Position numbers and translations under genes: made by a program | NCBI GenBank assembly: GCA_019096195.1 | Contig: JAGTXK010000136.1 | Location: forward strand, 434,001 to 498,000 | Source: Boletus sp. NGJ | Taxonomy: Eukaryota; Basidiomycota; Agaricomycetes; Boletales; Boletaceae | Direction: 5' to 3' | Length of the DNA: 64,000 nt | Part shown: in pieces, positions 1 to 11,500 of the stretch | Layout: every line of letters begins with the position of its first letter | Position numbering within the stretch: position 1 is the stretch's first letter | The notes under the pieces: generated by a model | Told to the model about the DNA's origin: nothing | The model's input: only the letters and a program-made list of their open reading frames with translations | Database searches by the model: none

Positions 1-380
1 TCACATCCATACTATGCTAGCCCTACAATGACCAGAGTGGTCAAGGCAATGAGCTATTAGAGCAGAATACAAGTGGATTAGACTGGGGATTCCAGTCGTC
101 AAAGTTCTACTTTATATATGTACAGGGATTGTGCACAGACCAAGCTATGCGTGTGATAAATTACTACATATGGTAAGACGGAGATTAAAGGGGCTGTGAG
201 AGAAGCATGGAAATTAATAAGTCATGGATCACATGAGGTATGATATCATATGACATCATTGATTCTAGACCTAGTCATGTGATTGTTCCCACAGTCACGT
301 GACTTTGATAAGAAAAAGATTGATGAAAATGAAAAGTAAGTGTTGAGGTGAAAAGTTTGAAATTATTGTATATTATAACA
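1..380 (-). repeat. 3' LTR of gypsy-1, truncated by window edge
   Basis: The sequence repeats 5911-6290 almost exactly. On the minus strand it begins TGTTATAATA, the start of the LTR, directly after a purine-rich tract at 381-395. The remaining roughly 309 bases of this LTR lie to the left of the window. Confidence 0.95.
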
Positions 381-395
381 CTACCCCCTCTTTAG
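381..395 (-). other. Polypurine tract of gypsy-1
   Basis: The minus strand reads CTAAAGAGGGGGTAG immediately before the LTR start TGTTATAATA. This is the expected place and composition for the plus-strand primer of an LTR retrotransposon. Confidence 0.8.
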
Positions 396-3300
396 GACTT
401 GAATTCCAGGCGAGTTGTTGTTTTTTCATTTTCAGTAAAGTCATAGGGAGTAAATAAAGAAGCGAATGCTGTGATAGACAATCCATGTAGCTTGTGTGGA
501 GTGGAAGGGTTTAGACGATGGAAATCTTTAACTGCATCTGGTGCAGTAGTTGTGATGTCTTCTGATTTCCATGTGCAATCAGTTTCATCGTACCCCTTCC
601 AATGCACTAAATATTCAAGTTTGCCTTTTTTTAATCGAGAGGTGGCAATAAAATCTACTTCGAATTGCTCTTCTTCATCTTCATCAATCTCAATCGCATC
701 TGGTCAAGATTTAGGCTGACTGGGCAGTGTATCTCTATAAGGTTTGATGCAAGAGATGTTCACAGTTGGATGAATGTGAATAGAATTGGGAAGTTTGAGC
801 ATCACAGCATTTGGAAGGACTCTTGTGATTGTGTAAGGTCCAATCCATTTTTGTGTTAATTTTCTCGCCATATAGGGAAGTTTTAATTTATCTGTAGATA
901 GCCAGACTTGCTGACCAATAGAATATTCCGGTGCATTTGATCGTTTTTTGTTGGAAGAGGTGATCATCCTCTTATGTGTAGCTTCCAATGCTTCTTCAAT
1001 CTCCTTGTGATTGCAACCAATCTTGTCTGCAAAGCTGGTGAGAGTTCCTTCGAAACCCATACGTGGCACATAGTTTCTTGTGACTTTGAAAGGCATCTCG
1101 CCAGTTGCCATTGTGACGGTATTGTTATGTGAGAATTGCGCAAGTTTTAGCCAATCTACCCAATCATTCTGCTTCTTTCCAGCATATGCGTGGAGATATT
1201 GTTCTAGATCTCTGTTTACGTGCTCTGTTTGTCTGTCCATTTGCGGATGATATGCTGTGGAAATCTTTTGTTTAATCCTGAGTAGCTTACAAAGCTCTTG
1301 GATAAACACAGATACAAATTGGGGTCCTCGATTGGATACGAGGGTAGAGGGGAGTCCATGTGTAGACCAGACATGGTCTCTAAATAAAATAGCTAGGTCC
1401 TTTGAAGAACAAGTATCATATGTAGGTATAAATATGACTTCTTTAGAGAATCAATCAACAACAACACAAATAGCAGTGAATGAATGTGATGGTGGTAAAC
1501 CTGTTATGAAGTCTACCAATAAATCTTCCCATGGTCTTTTTGCCGCAGGTAGAGGGATAACTTTTCCTGCTGGTGCATTTTGTTTACCCTTTGTGAGGGC
1601 GCACACTTGGCAGTGATCTACATATTCTTTTACGTTCTTTGTGACTCCTGGCCATGAGAAATAATGAGAAAGTGTATGTATAGTTTTTGAGTGTCTGCCA
1701 TGTCCTGCAATAGGCAAATCATGATATAAGGTTATGAGTTCTGTATGTAATGGTTCAGGAATGAATATTTTGTCTTTTTCATTTTTAAATATATTTAGTT
1801 TTGAGTAAAAGAGAAAATTGTTTATAGCATCTATGTTGTATTTTTTGGATTCTTCTTGGATTTTTGTGAAAAAGTCTGAAGATAGGGAAACATTGTTTAT
1901 AAAGATAGAAGGGGGGAGGACAGTAACATTTTGATTATGATCTATCACTGCGTCACCATGATCAGGTCGTCGGGATAGAGCATCAGCTCTTCCATTTGAG
2001 GATCCTGGTTTGTAGACAAAGAAATAGTTAAATTCTTGGAGTAAAGCATGCCAGCATGCTTGACAACCACTGAGTGTTTGTGGTTTCTTCCAGTATTCCA
2101 AGTTTTTATGATTGGTCCAGATTTCAAATCTTTCTCAACCTATTAAATAGTGTTGCCATTCTTCTAGGGCGCGGATTACTGCTAGTAATTCCTTGTCGTA
2201 TATTGGGTAGTTGCACTCTGTGCTGTCGAACGAATGTGAGATAAAGGCGATAGGTCGCCAATTACCATCTTTGCATAATGTTGAGAGCACAGCTCCCATT
2301 GCAATGTCTGACACATTGGTTTCCATGCATACTTCTTGATCACAGTTAGGATATGCGAGAAGTGGCACTTCCGTAAATTTTCTTTTTAATGAGTTGAAAG
2401 CTTCTTGTTATGTGGGGCCCCATTTGAAAGGAATGTCCTTTTTTGTTAGATCATTCAGGGATCTTGCAATTTGGGCAAAACCTTCGATGAACCTTCTATA
2501 ATAATTGCATAGTCCGAGGAATCCCTGGAGTTGCTTTAGTCATGTAGGTACTGGCCAATCCATGACCCCTGCTACTTTTTTTGACTGCATCTCTACCCCC
2601 TCTTTAGATACAACCATTCCTAGGAAGTCCACTTTGTCAGCAGAGAAGGTACACTTTTTAGGTTTTACATAAAGGTCATTTTCACGTAACCAACATAAAA
2701 CTTCCTTCATAACTTCTTCGTGCTGCTCTTTGGACTTCCCAGAAGTAAATATCATGACGTTGTCGATGTAGATAACAACTACTGCATACATGTCATTAAA
2801 TATATCATTCATCATTGTTTGGAAAGTAGGAGGAGAGTTTGTTAGTCCAAAGTACATTACCATAGGTTCATATGCCCTGATAGGAGTTACAAACGCTGCT
2901 TTTCATTCATCGCCTTCTTTGATACGTACGTTATTGTAGCTCCATCAAAGGTCCATGGCTGTGAACATATCTGCATTTTTGAGCCTGTCAATTAATTGCG
3001 GGATTAAAGGAAGTGGATAGGAATTTTTTATAGTTCCTTCGTTTAAATAATGGTAATCCATTACCATTTGTTTTTTACTGTCTTTTTTCAGAATAAAGAA
3101 TACTGGAGATGTTTGCGGAGATTTGGAAGGTTTGACATATCCTTTTTTGACTTCCTTTTCAATAAACGCCCTGACTTCTCCCATTTCCACATCCAAAAGG
3201 AGAATAACATGTCCTTTTTTCAGGGTGAAGTCTTCTTTCAGATCTATGGCATGATCCCAGTGTTTTTTTGCAGGCATTCGTTGTGATTCTTGTTCCAATA

Positions 3301-4060
3301 AAACATCTAGAAACTCATGATAAGTTAAAGGTACTTTTTCTTTTAGTCCTTTTTCTATAATATGAAGGTTTACTGGTTCATAAGAAGATGATGGTCTAAG
3401 TCCCATAACTTTACAGTAGGATGTACATCATGGAAAGGAGATCATCTGTTTTATCCAATCGATATCAGGATTATGGCAGTAAAGCCAGTCATACCCAATG
3501 ATCATTTGATGGGTTCCCAGTTTAGAAATGTATGCATCAATAACTTCATAATGTCCTTGTACTTCCATGATCAGGGTTACTGTGTGACAAATCAGTCCAA
3601 TAGCTCCTTCCAATCCGTCAGCGTTATGTATTTTGATTGGGTTTCCAATATCATAAAAAGGGATACCATGATGGTTAACATAATCTTGATCAATGAACGT
3701 ATATGATGCTGCTCCCAAGTCCAAGAGGGATTTGAACCAGTAACACAACCACTGTCTGTTAACATTGCATGATATTACAGTGTCAAGAGAGAATTCTTCA
3801 CCATATGATAATGTCAATGCTTGGTTTAACATGACTCAAGTGGGTTTATAAATACGTGATATTTTTTGTTGTTTTGTAAGGGAATTGAGTACACTTAAAT
3901 CCAGTGCCATGCTTGATTGAGATGCCCTTGCGGATTCTATCAATAGTTTACATAAAACAGAGGAAAGATCAGAAATGGGAAAATTGTCATCTGTACAGTT
4001 TACTAAAGAAGAAAAAGAAGATTGTTCTTGCTGCTGAGTTCTCTCGTTACTCATTGGCAT
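392..4060 (-). pseudogene. gypsy-1 pol: protease, RT, RNase H, integrase, chromodomain
   Basis: A single minus-strand frame of about 1,220 codons runs from ATG at 4060 to the stop at 392 with no frameshift. In order it shows an aspartic protease (DLGA near 3715), reverse transcriptase (YIDN box near 2770), RNase H (2380-2100), an integrase with a His/Cys finger and core (1800-900), and a chromodomain (650-450, containing EYLVHWKGYDETDCTWKSED). It is interrupted by nine in-frame stops at 3836, 3428, 2945, 2903, 2540, 2408, 2135, 1451 and 704. Seven are TGA where CGA (Arg) fits the family, one is TAA where CAA (Gln) fits, and one is TGA where TGG (Trp) fits. Chromodomain integrases target insertion to heterochromatin. 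The pol start overlaps the gag stop as ATGA (4051-4054). Confidence 0.93.
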
Positions 4061-5226
4061 TGTCCATTTAAAGCCTGGGCTGCTCTGGCTTTCACTTCAA
4101 CTTCAAAATTGTCCCTATAATATGCCTCTGCTTCCTCTGAGATATAGGACCTTGATGCTGTGCTTGGTGCTGTTGCAACGACAGGAGGAGATGGTAAGGG
4201 TCGTGCTGAGTAGTGTTGGCAGGAGTGTGATTGATCAAAAAACGATGGATACTCATTTTCTCCATGTTGTGGCTCTTCATATGAGCCTAGATCCTAGTTC
4301 CATACTTGCCTTTGTTGGGGCAGGCGACCAGTTCTTTTAAACAGATTGGTGAGGCAATTGGGCTTGATGTGGCCTGATTTTCCACAATGGAAGCACGTCC
4401 TTGTGTCTTTTGATGGTCCAGCCTACTGGACACTGATTTCCATTGGAGCACCATGCCCTGGTTGTATGTCTGTTGCTGTGAATTGTGGTGGATGATATGA
4501 TTGCTGTGGGGGTTGCCCATGGGGAGGAGGGAAGGACAATTGGGGTGCAAAACATAAGGTGTTGACAGGTGGTCCACACTCTATCACCATCTGCTCAAAT
4601 GCTCTTCCAATGATTCTGTAATTCAACACTGAATCTTTGTAATTGTAAGTTTGTGCTGGGTTGCTCAAACACGATCTCTTGTAGATTCGAAAGTCTATGG
4701 CTTTTTTGAGGAGGATGGCAGCATGGTGGTCATCTATGTGCGCCTCTTTTTGTAGCACCTCAAATTTTTGCAAAAACTGATCCATGGGATGCCCATTTTG
4801 TTTTAAAGCCTCTAATTTTTTGAGAGACTCATGGGTAAGCATGTTGATACAGAAGTGTGTGCAGATCTGATCCTGCAGCTTCTTCCATGTCGGCCATGTA
4901 TCAGCTCCTTTTGCTAGTAGCATGTTTCCTTGTGCGTTCATTTCAATGGTGGCTTCTTCATCGAGGTAGTATTCCATCAATAATTGTGAGAAGCCTTCTG
5001 CTTTTCCTTCAAGCCGAGACAGGACGGTGATATCTAGGATCTTATCATGTTTCCATGTTTGAGTGTCAACCCAGAGACACAATTTTATCCACAAAACATG
5101 GAAGGTGGAGTGGTTGCCGTCCCATTTACTGGAATCGGCAATCTTTTTTATGATGCTTTCCTTGTCTCGCTCTTGTGTGAGATTGGTGAGTTTTTTGACG
5201 AGGTCGTCTATATCCACTTGAGACAT
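4051..5226 (-). pseudogene. gypsy-1 gag with CCHC zinc knuckle
   Basis: The minus-strand frame opens at ATG 5226 (MSQVDIDDLVKKLTN) and reaches TGA at 4051-4053, about 391 codons. Two in-frame TAG codons break it, at 4423-4425 and 4294-4296; both fit Gln (CAG) turned to stop by C-to-T. The capsid-like region lies at 5220-4450. A CCHC zinc knuckle (CFHCGKSGHIKPNC) is encoded at 4354-4395, between the two stops, so premature termination would remove the nucleic-acid-binding part. There is no frameshift. Gag would normally form the virus-like particle and package element RNA. Confidence 0.88.
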
Positions 5227-5575
5227 ATTTGATTACTGGTTTGAGGAGAGAGAGTGGACAAAGGTAAGAGCGGTGGATTGTGATGCGATAGAGGGCAAAA
5301 GCGAATGAAGGATGAAGTGGTCTTTGCTTGTCTGGATTTGCCATATAGGTCTTTCTTGGTTGGTTTTCTTTCAGAACCTTACTACCCAATAGCTTACAAT
5401 CAGGTTCTGGGGTTCCTACGTAGGAGTCAAAGTAGAGATCATTGAAAATGATGGGCAATTGTGCAGGGGGAACCGAAGAATAACTGTCATACTTTAGACA
5501 GGTGTTGCATAGGGGAGAGGTGGGATAAATCCCCTTATCACAACTGTGTGATGTCACAGGTAATCATACAAACCT

Positions 5576-5596
5576 GAGTTCACTATCGTAGAACCA
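5576..5596 (-). other. Putative primer-binding site of gypsy-1
   Basis: On the minus strand, five bases after the LTR end, the sequence reads TGGTTCTACGATAGTGAACT. It starts with TGG as expected for pairing to a tRNA 3'-CCA end. The same motif with few changes recurs beside the gypsy-2 LTR at 32947-32967, which supports functional conservation. The tRNA species was not identified. Confidence 0.6.
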
Positions 5597-5601
5597 ATAT
5601 A

Positions 5602-6290
5602 TGCTTGAATCAGCACCTACTCAAAAAAGGGGGCTAGTGCACTATGCCCAGTAGCAACTTTATCCTTATTTATAATGCCGGACGAGTATATATGCAAGTA
5701 TTTCACCGAGTACTTTACTCGTCACCGTCAAGTGGTGAAACCTCAAGATGTTCCTTAACGCTGGGTCTGTGTATGTCTCCTTAGCTCTGGAGTCCGAGTG
5801 TTGTGTATGACAGTCTAATCCAAGTGTTATGAATCCTTTCAGAACCAAACTACAAGGCTCGACAATCTCGCAGGTTACATGTATCCTGGCTTAACGAATA
5901 AGGTGGGGAGTCACATCCATACTATGCTAGCCCTACAATGACCAGAGTGGTCAAGGCAATGAGCTATTAGAGCAGAATACAAGTGGATTAGACTGGGGAT
6001 TCCAGTCGTCAAAGTTCTACTTTATATATGTACAGGGATTGTGCACAGACCAAGCTATGCGTGTGATAAATTACTACATATGATAAGACGGAGATTAAAG
6101 GGGCTGTGAGAGAAGCATGGAAATTAATAAGTCATGGATCACATGAGGTATGATGTCATATGACATCATTGATTCTAGACCTAGTCATGTGATTGTTCCC
6201 ACAGTCACGTGACTTTGATAAGAAAAAGATTGATGAAAATGAAAAGTAAGTGTTGAGGTGAAAAGTTTGAAATTATTGTATATTATAACA
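5602..6290 (-). repeat. 5' LTR of gypsy-1 (689 bp)
   Basis: The LTR starts with TG on the minus strand at 6290 and ends with CA at 5602. Its 6290-5911 part is duplicated at 380-1. It should carry the element promoter and polyadenylation signals; a TATATATG stretch lies near 6022. The inner boundary at 5602 is inferred from the primer-binding site and the TG..CA rule. Confidence 0.85.
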
Positions 6291-6700
6291 GTGTACTGTG
6301 GAGGTAGAAAGGGGTTGGTTGACCACATTGGTGAGAGCCTTGGTCACCTGGACAGCATTTTCTGCCTTTCCAGATGAAATAAGATGGATGGCATGACAAA
6401 GATTGATAGGAGAAAGCTTGGATGGGCAACCTCCAGCAGACTTCTGAAGCTCAGAACGCTCTTTGGAGCGGAGCCTGGATATGGTAGAAGCATGGAGACC
6501 AGTGGTGGCAGCAATAGAATAAGCTGACTGGCCAGTATCAAGCATAGAGAGAATGGTGTTTTTCTGAGTAGAAGAGATGGATTTTATAATGATGTGGTTG
6601 GAAATAAAGAAGTGTGTGAACTATTTCAAACTCAGACAAAATATTTGTATGTGTATCTTTGTTTGTATAACCAAACATTGCCACTTATGATGATATTTCA
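6291..6700 (-). pseudogene. Tc1/mariner transposase 5' fragment, split by gypsy-1
   Basis: On the minus strand from about 6545 a frame encodes an N-terminal helix-turn-helix region (AYSIAATTGLHASTISRLRS) followed by GGCPSKLSPINLCHAIHLI. This is the paired-like DNA-binding part of Tc1 transposases. The frame runs straight into the gypsy-1 LTR at 6290, so the catalytic half lies beyond the left edge of the window or is lost. The upstream flank (6600-6665), with its 'acaaagatacacata' motif, is shared with a deleted relative at 59.95 kb, which marks the end region of this family. There is no intact product. Confidence 0.8.
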
Positions 6701-6874
6701 ACAAGATTGCACATTCTCTACTAAAAGGTGCAAAACTGTTGCAATGGTATTGCTGTTTTGAAATAGACATAACTCCACAGCCTCTGATCCAATCACATCA
6801 TCTAGAGGCCAGATTGTAGCCAAGAGTGTGTACTTTGTTTGTTCCCACCAAAGCAAAGTGTAATTCACACGGGT

Positions 6875-7350
6875 GTTTGTGGTGCACTGCACACACCACA
6901 TCAAGGTTAGACATTGCAACAGTTTTGGAGGTCACCGTATGTGCATAAGATCAAGCTTCCACCTCTCTCTCCACCTGATCCCATACCAGTATATAATGTT
7001 GATGGAACATATAATGCCACCAGATCTATCACCCATTATGCCAAGATTATTATTCATTCAGAATCATTGCAAACAAGTCAGAACAGAAGTAACTGGTCTA
7101 GAAAAAAATCAGATAATTCTAGAATACACATAGCTTAGTAAAATAACCCTGAGATTGATTGGACTTTTGGAAAAGTCCAAATAATTCTATGTCTCTGGAC
7201 TTGTCAGATTCTAAAAGGAAAATCTACTTTTGCATGCCAGATTGAATCTGAGGAGCATAACACCCTGGCTCATATTTTTGCTATGAAGCATGATGAACCT
7301 ATCATGAAGAAAGCTAAAACTTATTTCAAAACAGTACCATAAGCATATGA
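6875..7350 (+). pseudogene. Ty3/gypsy protease remnant
   Basis: Plus-strand pieces in alternating frames resemble the middle and end of a gypsy aspartic protease. YNVDGTYNATRSITHYA is encoded at 6990-7050, then VTGLEKNQIILEYT near 7090-7133, then a decayed WLxxxNPEIDW-like stretch at 7135-7190. The family motif order (VYNVDGT, then VTxLGxxxxILGxxWL) is recognisable, but frameshifts and stops break it. No LTR or flanking gag/RT was seen, so this is an isolated scrap. Confidence 0.6.
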
Positions 7351-8424
7351 GTGTATTCTTCAAGAAAAGTTAGAATGAATTATGCATCCATCCCTACTTA
7401 ACCAAACCATGCTCAGCATTTCGACCAAGACCAATCATATGATGAATTTTCAACCCGATTTTGCTTTCTTCTAGCAAAACTGAAGACAAAACCCAATGTG
7501 ACATGCATGTTTCGACACAGGGCAGAGAAAACTACCAGAGTGAAAATGATGTGCTTCTTACCACTCTATTCCCCCTTAAGCTCTAATACCATCTTACACA
7601 TGGGCCAACCTGGATTTACGTGATCTCATTTGTCTTTATCTATAACAAACCATCTCCACTTGGGCGCCATCAATGCAACTTGCCCCCTCTCTGCCTTCTT
7701 ACCTTCCAGTCAGTTGCCCTCCTTATTTTTGTGACCACACACTAATAGCAACACCACAGCTTTTTACACATTTCAATCCACAATCACAGCATTTTCAATA
7801 TGCATATTTCCATTCTCAGCACCACCCCTTCTGGATGCCTGCTTGCAGCCAGTTTCCACAGTCAAGAACATGAGCTGCTCCTATGAGAGAAAGACCATAT
7901 TTTTAATTATATTTTTGCCAATCACTCTTTTGAGACCATAGGAGTAATTCAAAACTGCTGCAGTCCAATTCTAGGCGTTGATCTTAATATAGCCATTGCC
8001 TTTGCCAAAGTCATCATCATTGCCTTCTTTCCTGCTATACACCACTGCATCATAGACAAGCTAGGCAAGCTCAATTTGTCCAGACACACAATCATCAATA
8101 TCTCGGGTGCCTCCTTAGCACCCAATTCAATACAAAAGATTTGTGCACAAACCCTCCTCCAGACCAGCACGATGCTGTTCAAGTGTAGTTGGCTCGATGG
8201 GAAGGTGCATGTTAGCAGCATAGTGAAGCATACAATCAGTATAACCTTCCACCGTCCACCACCCTCCATTCATTTTTTTGGAAAAATTTGCCAAAATGCT
8301 TTCTTTATCTCTTACTTTCTAACTGCTCATTTTATATTTTCATTTTTATTGTCGTATACATAAAATCTCAACCAGATCACTCTTTAAATAAAAAGTTCTT
8401 GGACCTGAGTAATTGTTTGAATTC

Positions 8425-8545
8425 AAAGAACCATCCTCATTTTGACTAAGAAGTCCTAAAGCCTGTCACTCAGCTGGCATGACATGAGATAAGAAGCAGC
8501 AAATTTGAACAAGCTGTTCATGTGGTTGACGGAAGATTGATGCTG
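8425..8545 (+). repeat. Dispersed direct repeat, copy 1
   Basis: The core 'gataagaagcagcaaattt' followed by 'gaacaagc' and 'ttcatgtggttg' recurs at 12253-12298 in the same orientation, with weaker similarity extending about 60 bp to the left. The spacing is about 3.8 kb. Confidence 0.7.
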
Positions 8546-11500
8546 TGCTCATAATCTATTAAGATCTTAATGCCTCTTGTCACTGCCATAACTGGTTGAA
8601 TGCATGTGTGAATGGCTCCCATCCCTTGGAACGATCTAAATTTAGCACGCTCTCTTGCCTAATCTCCCACTCTAGTAGATGACGGATGTACTGTTTCTGA
8701 CTGGAGGAGTGCCCAGCTTTAAAACAACTTTCCAGCACTAAAACAGCAGATTTGTGGCCTAATAAAATCAAGAGCCAGGATGTGTGGGCTATTGGGTGCT
8801 TGTCTGCTGCCCAAAGGAGGTCGGTCCATTTCCAATAGATGAGAATACAAATCACATAGATTCTTGAGAAAGGCTGTTAGATTGCCCCTGACCTATTATT
8901 GGAATGGATATTTCTAATGCCTCTCAAAAATATCCGTAACTGTATCTGGACCATTGTGAATATTGATGGAGTTCAATGCCTTATGTTCATTGATAGCCCA
9001 TGCCCCTGCTTAGCTGACAACACCACCAAGTCACTACCCAAACATTGGTTTACTAATCTTATCCCCAAAAGCATAGATGATCTTGAAAATTTGATGAAGA
9101 TATCTGCACCATCCTAATCAGCAGTCAAATCAGCTAGAAGCAAGACACAAAGAAGGCCATCTTTCCCCTATCCAAGTTTCTAACAGCGCCTGAGCCTCGG
9201 TATGAACCATTTTCCTCATCTCACCATGCCTTCCTAATGATAGATACATAGAATTGAATTTTTGAACCAGAATCTCCATTAAATAGCCAAGATCCAATGA
9301 TGCTTTACCTGTTAATCATGGGCACGAATCAAAAACTAGCAGCATTGCCATTGACACCGGGAGAAATAGCAAATGTGGATAGACAATAGCAATGCCCTAA
9401 CTAAGTGGCACATTCAAATGAATGCATGTTGCCCAATCAAACACATAAACTCAGATAGCATTTAGTGACACAAAAATTCAGATATGTAATATTGTAATTT
9501 TACAAAAAATCACCTTAGAAACTGCGAGAGAAAGTATGTCCAACAAAATAATCAAGAAAAATATCAACCAATTCTCCACCATCACACAACCATAGTCTCC
9601 AAAAGATTTATGAGAAAATAAATCCTTCAAATCCTCCACCCAATCCATTGCCTTCTACTCCATCCTCTGACCAACAAAGGTTTGAACAAACTCAGCATCA
9701 TCTTGTATATGTCAAATTTCTCCCAAAACTACTGTGTGGGGTGATTCCACATTAGCACCTCTCCTTCAAACATCCTGATGGCCGACTTATCATCAGCAGC
9801 AGGGATATTGAAGTTGGTGTCAGTGCACATCGCTTGAAAGACTGGGAGTAGTTAACCCAAGAGAAGGGCATATTGAGGGAGTATTGGAGGTCCAGCACTT
9901 TCACCATGAAGTTCTGCTCTATGAAAGCACAATCAGGAGCATTTCCAAGGTGCTCTAAAAAAGAGAGCAAGCCTTCCCATTCATACAGTCAGAGCAGTGG
10001 CCCAACAGTGTTGGAATTGAGCATGTAGATCACCAAAAAAAATGTTTTCATGCTGGTGAAATGCAAGTTGGAAAGAAAGATGGATGGAGGTGGTTCATCC
10101 TACAGATGATATCCGTTCCCAGTGTTGCTATTCAGGTTGGACATCAGTGTCAAAAGGTAAAGCGATGAGAGTGTTTATGGTCAAATAGACTGCCTAGGAT
10201 TATTTTGGCAGGGACCATAGATCTTTCATGAAAAAAGGTAGAGATATAGGCTGGGCTCCTTATGGCAGCATAGTAAGAACATGCTTCACATTCTTATTCT
10301 ATGTGTTCTTTTATCCCAATAGAAAAACAGCATCTTTCAAAGAAGAAGTGGCCGTGAGGATCAAATGTCAAGAATGTCACCTACCACTACTTGGAGAAGG
10401 GTCATCATAATGCCAAATATGTTGAGGTAGCAACTGGATATTACCATGGAAGAAATGATCTTTCCAAAATGAAGGGTTCATACAAGACGTGATTGCCAAC
10501 ACCCCTGTAATGGATGTTCATTGCGGACAAAAGGACACATTAAGAAGATGATCTGTCCTTTACAATTATTATCTACATACATCAATTGTCCAGACTCATC
10601 ATGTATCCTCTCTCACTAAGCTCATGAAAGAGCTGCCCCAATGCCTCCCTCCTGTTGTGCTAATACAGATATTGATAGATAAACTCTTCCTTCTCCTTCC
10701 ATAGTGATTTCAATAAATCTGCATTGACAATGTATGCATCTCGCCTAATGAGCATGTGCTTGAGCAATGCCCTAGCCACACTACCACCTCTATTAAATCT
10801 GCATTGTCCGAGATAAGTGAGACATGGTGAGTGCAAGCACTTAATGACTTTTCTCAACAGGATTGATTTCTTGACCAAGAATCTGCTCCCAAGTTATGGC
10901 TTTTGAATGCATGCAATGGTGAAGGTGATATTGGAACAGTGGGTGAATGCAGAGAGCTTGTTGGGCATTCATATCAGATAGAAACTCCCCCTAAAATCAA
11001 ATCTCCTAATTTATAATGGGCTTGGCATGACAGCATTTGTACTGAAGGTGAGCAGGGAGAATGAGATACAATGACAAGACCTCTCTAAGTGTTTATATGT
11101 GATGAACAGTGACCACCAGAAAACTAGAACAATTAGAGCAACTAGCACAATTAGAATTCTATGAAGGGAAAAACACCATCTCATGTTCACCATTTCTCAA
11201 AATCATCTACAAATAGAATAATGACAGACCAAAAATGCAATGCTTTGTAATGCATCAAGAGATGTCTGCTGCCCCTGAATATTGAAAAATTCACTCATGT
11301 CAGACCCCCTCTTTGCAATATTATCACTTTGGGTATTTAAAGGCAGAAAGCTTTACTTAGTCTATCAACCAAGCCATCCCAGCAGACTCACTTACCCATA
11401 TGTCCTCATATTTAAAACACCCATGTGAGCAGTCATTATGATGTCAAAACCACTCTGTCACTATATCTGGTGTTTTCCATCACAGAAGCTGTGCTGAATC

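Larger units (their letters stand above)
1..6290 (-). mobile_element. Ty3/gypsy chromovirus, gypsy-1 (near full length)
   Basis: This LTR retrotransposon is read on the minus strand in the order 5' LTR (5602-6290), primer-binding site, gag, pol with a C-terminal chromodomain, polypurine tract, 3' LTR (1-380, cut by the window edge). The 380 bases of LTR visible twice (1-380 and 5911-6290) differ at only two positions that I could find, near 172 and 245, both transitions, which suggests a young insertion. Both reading frames nevertheless carry many in-frame stops (see gag and pol). At 6290 the element abuts a Tc1-like transposase frame, so it inserted into an older DNA transposon. The target duplication cannot be checked because the left flank lies outside the window. 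Confidence 0.95.

Noticed and set aside
392-4060. TGA as a reassigned or readthrough codon in gypsy-1 pol
   Set aside because: TAA and TAG also occur in-frame, one TGA stands for Trp and the others fit Arg, and SEC13 uses TGA as a normal stop. Mutation explains all cases.
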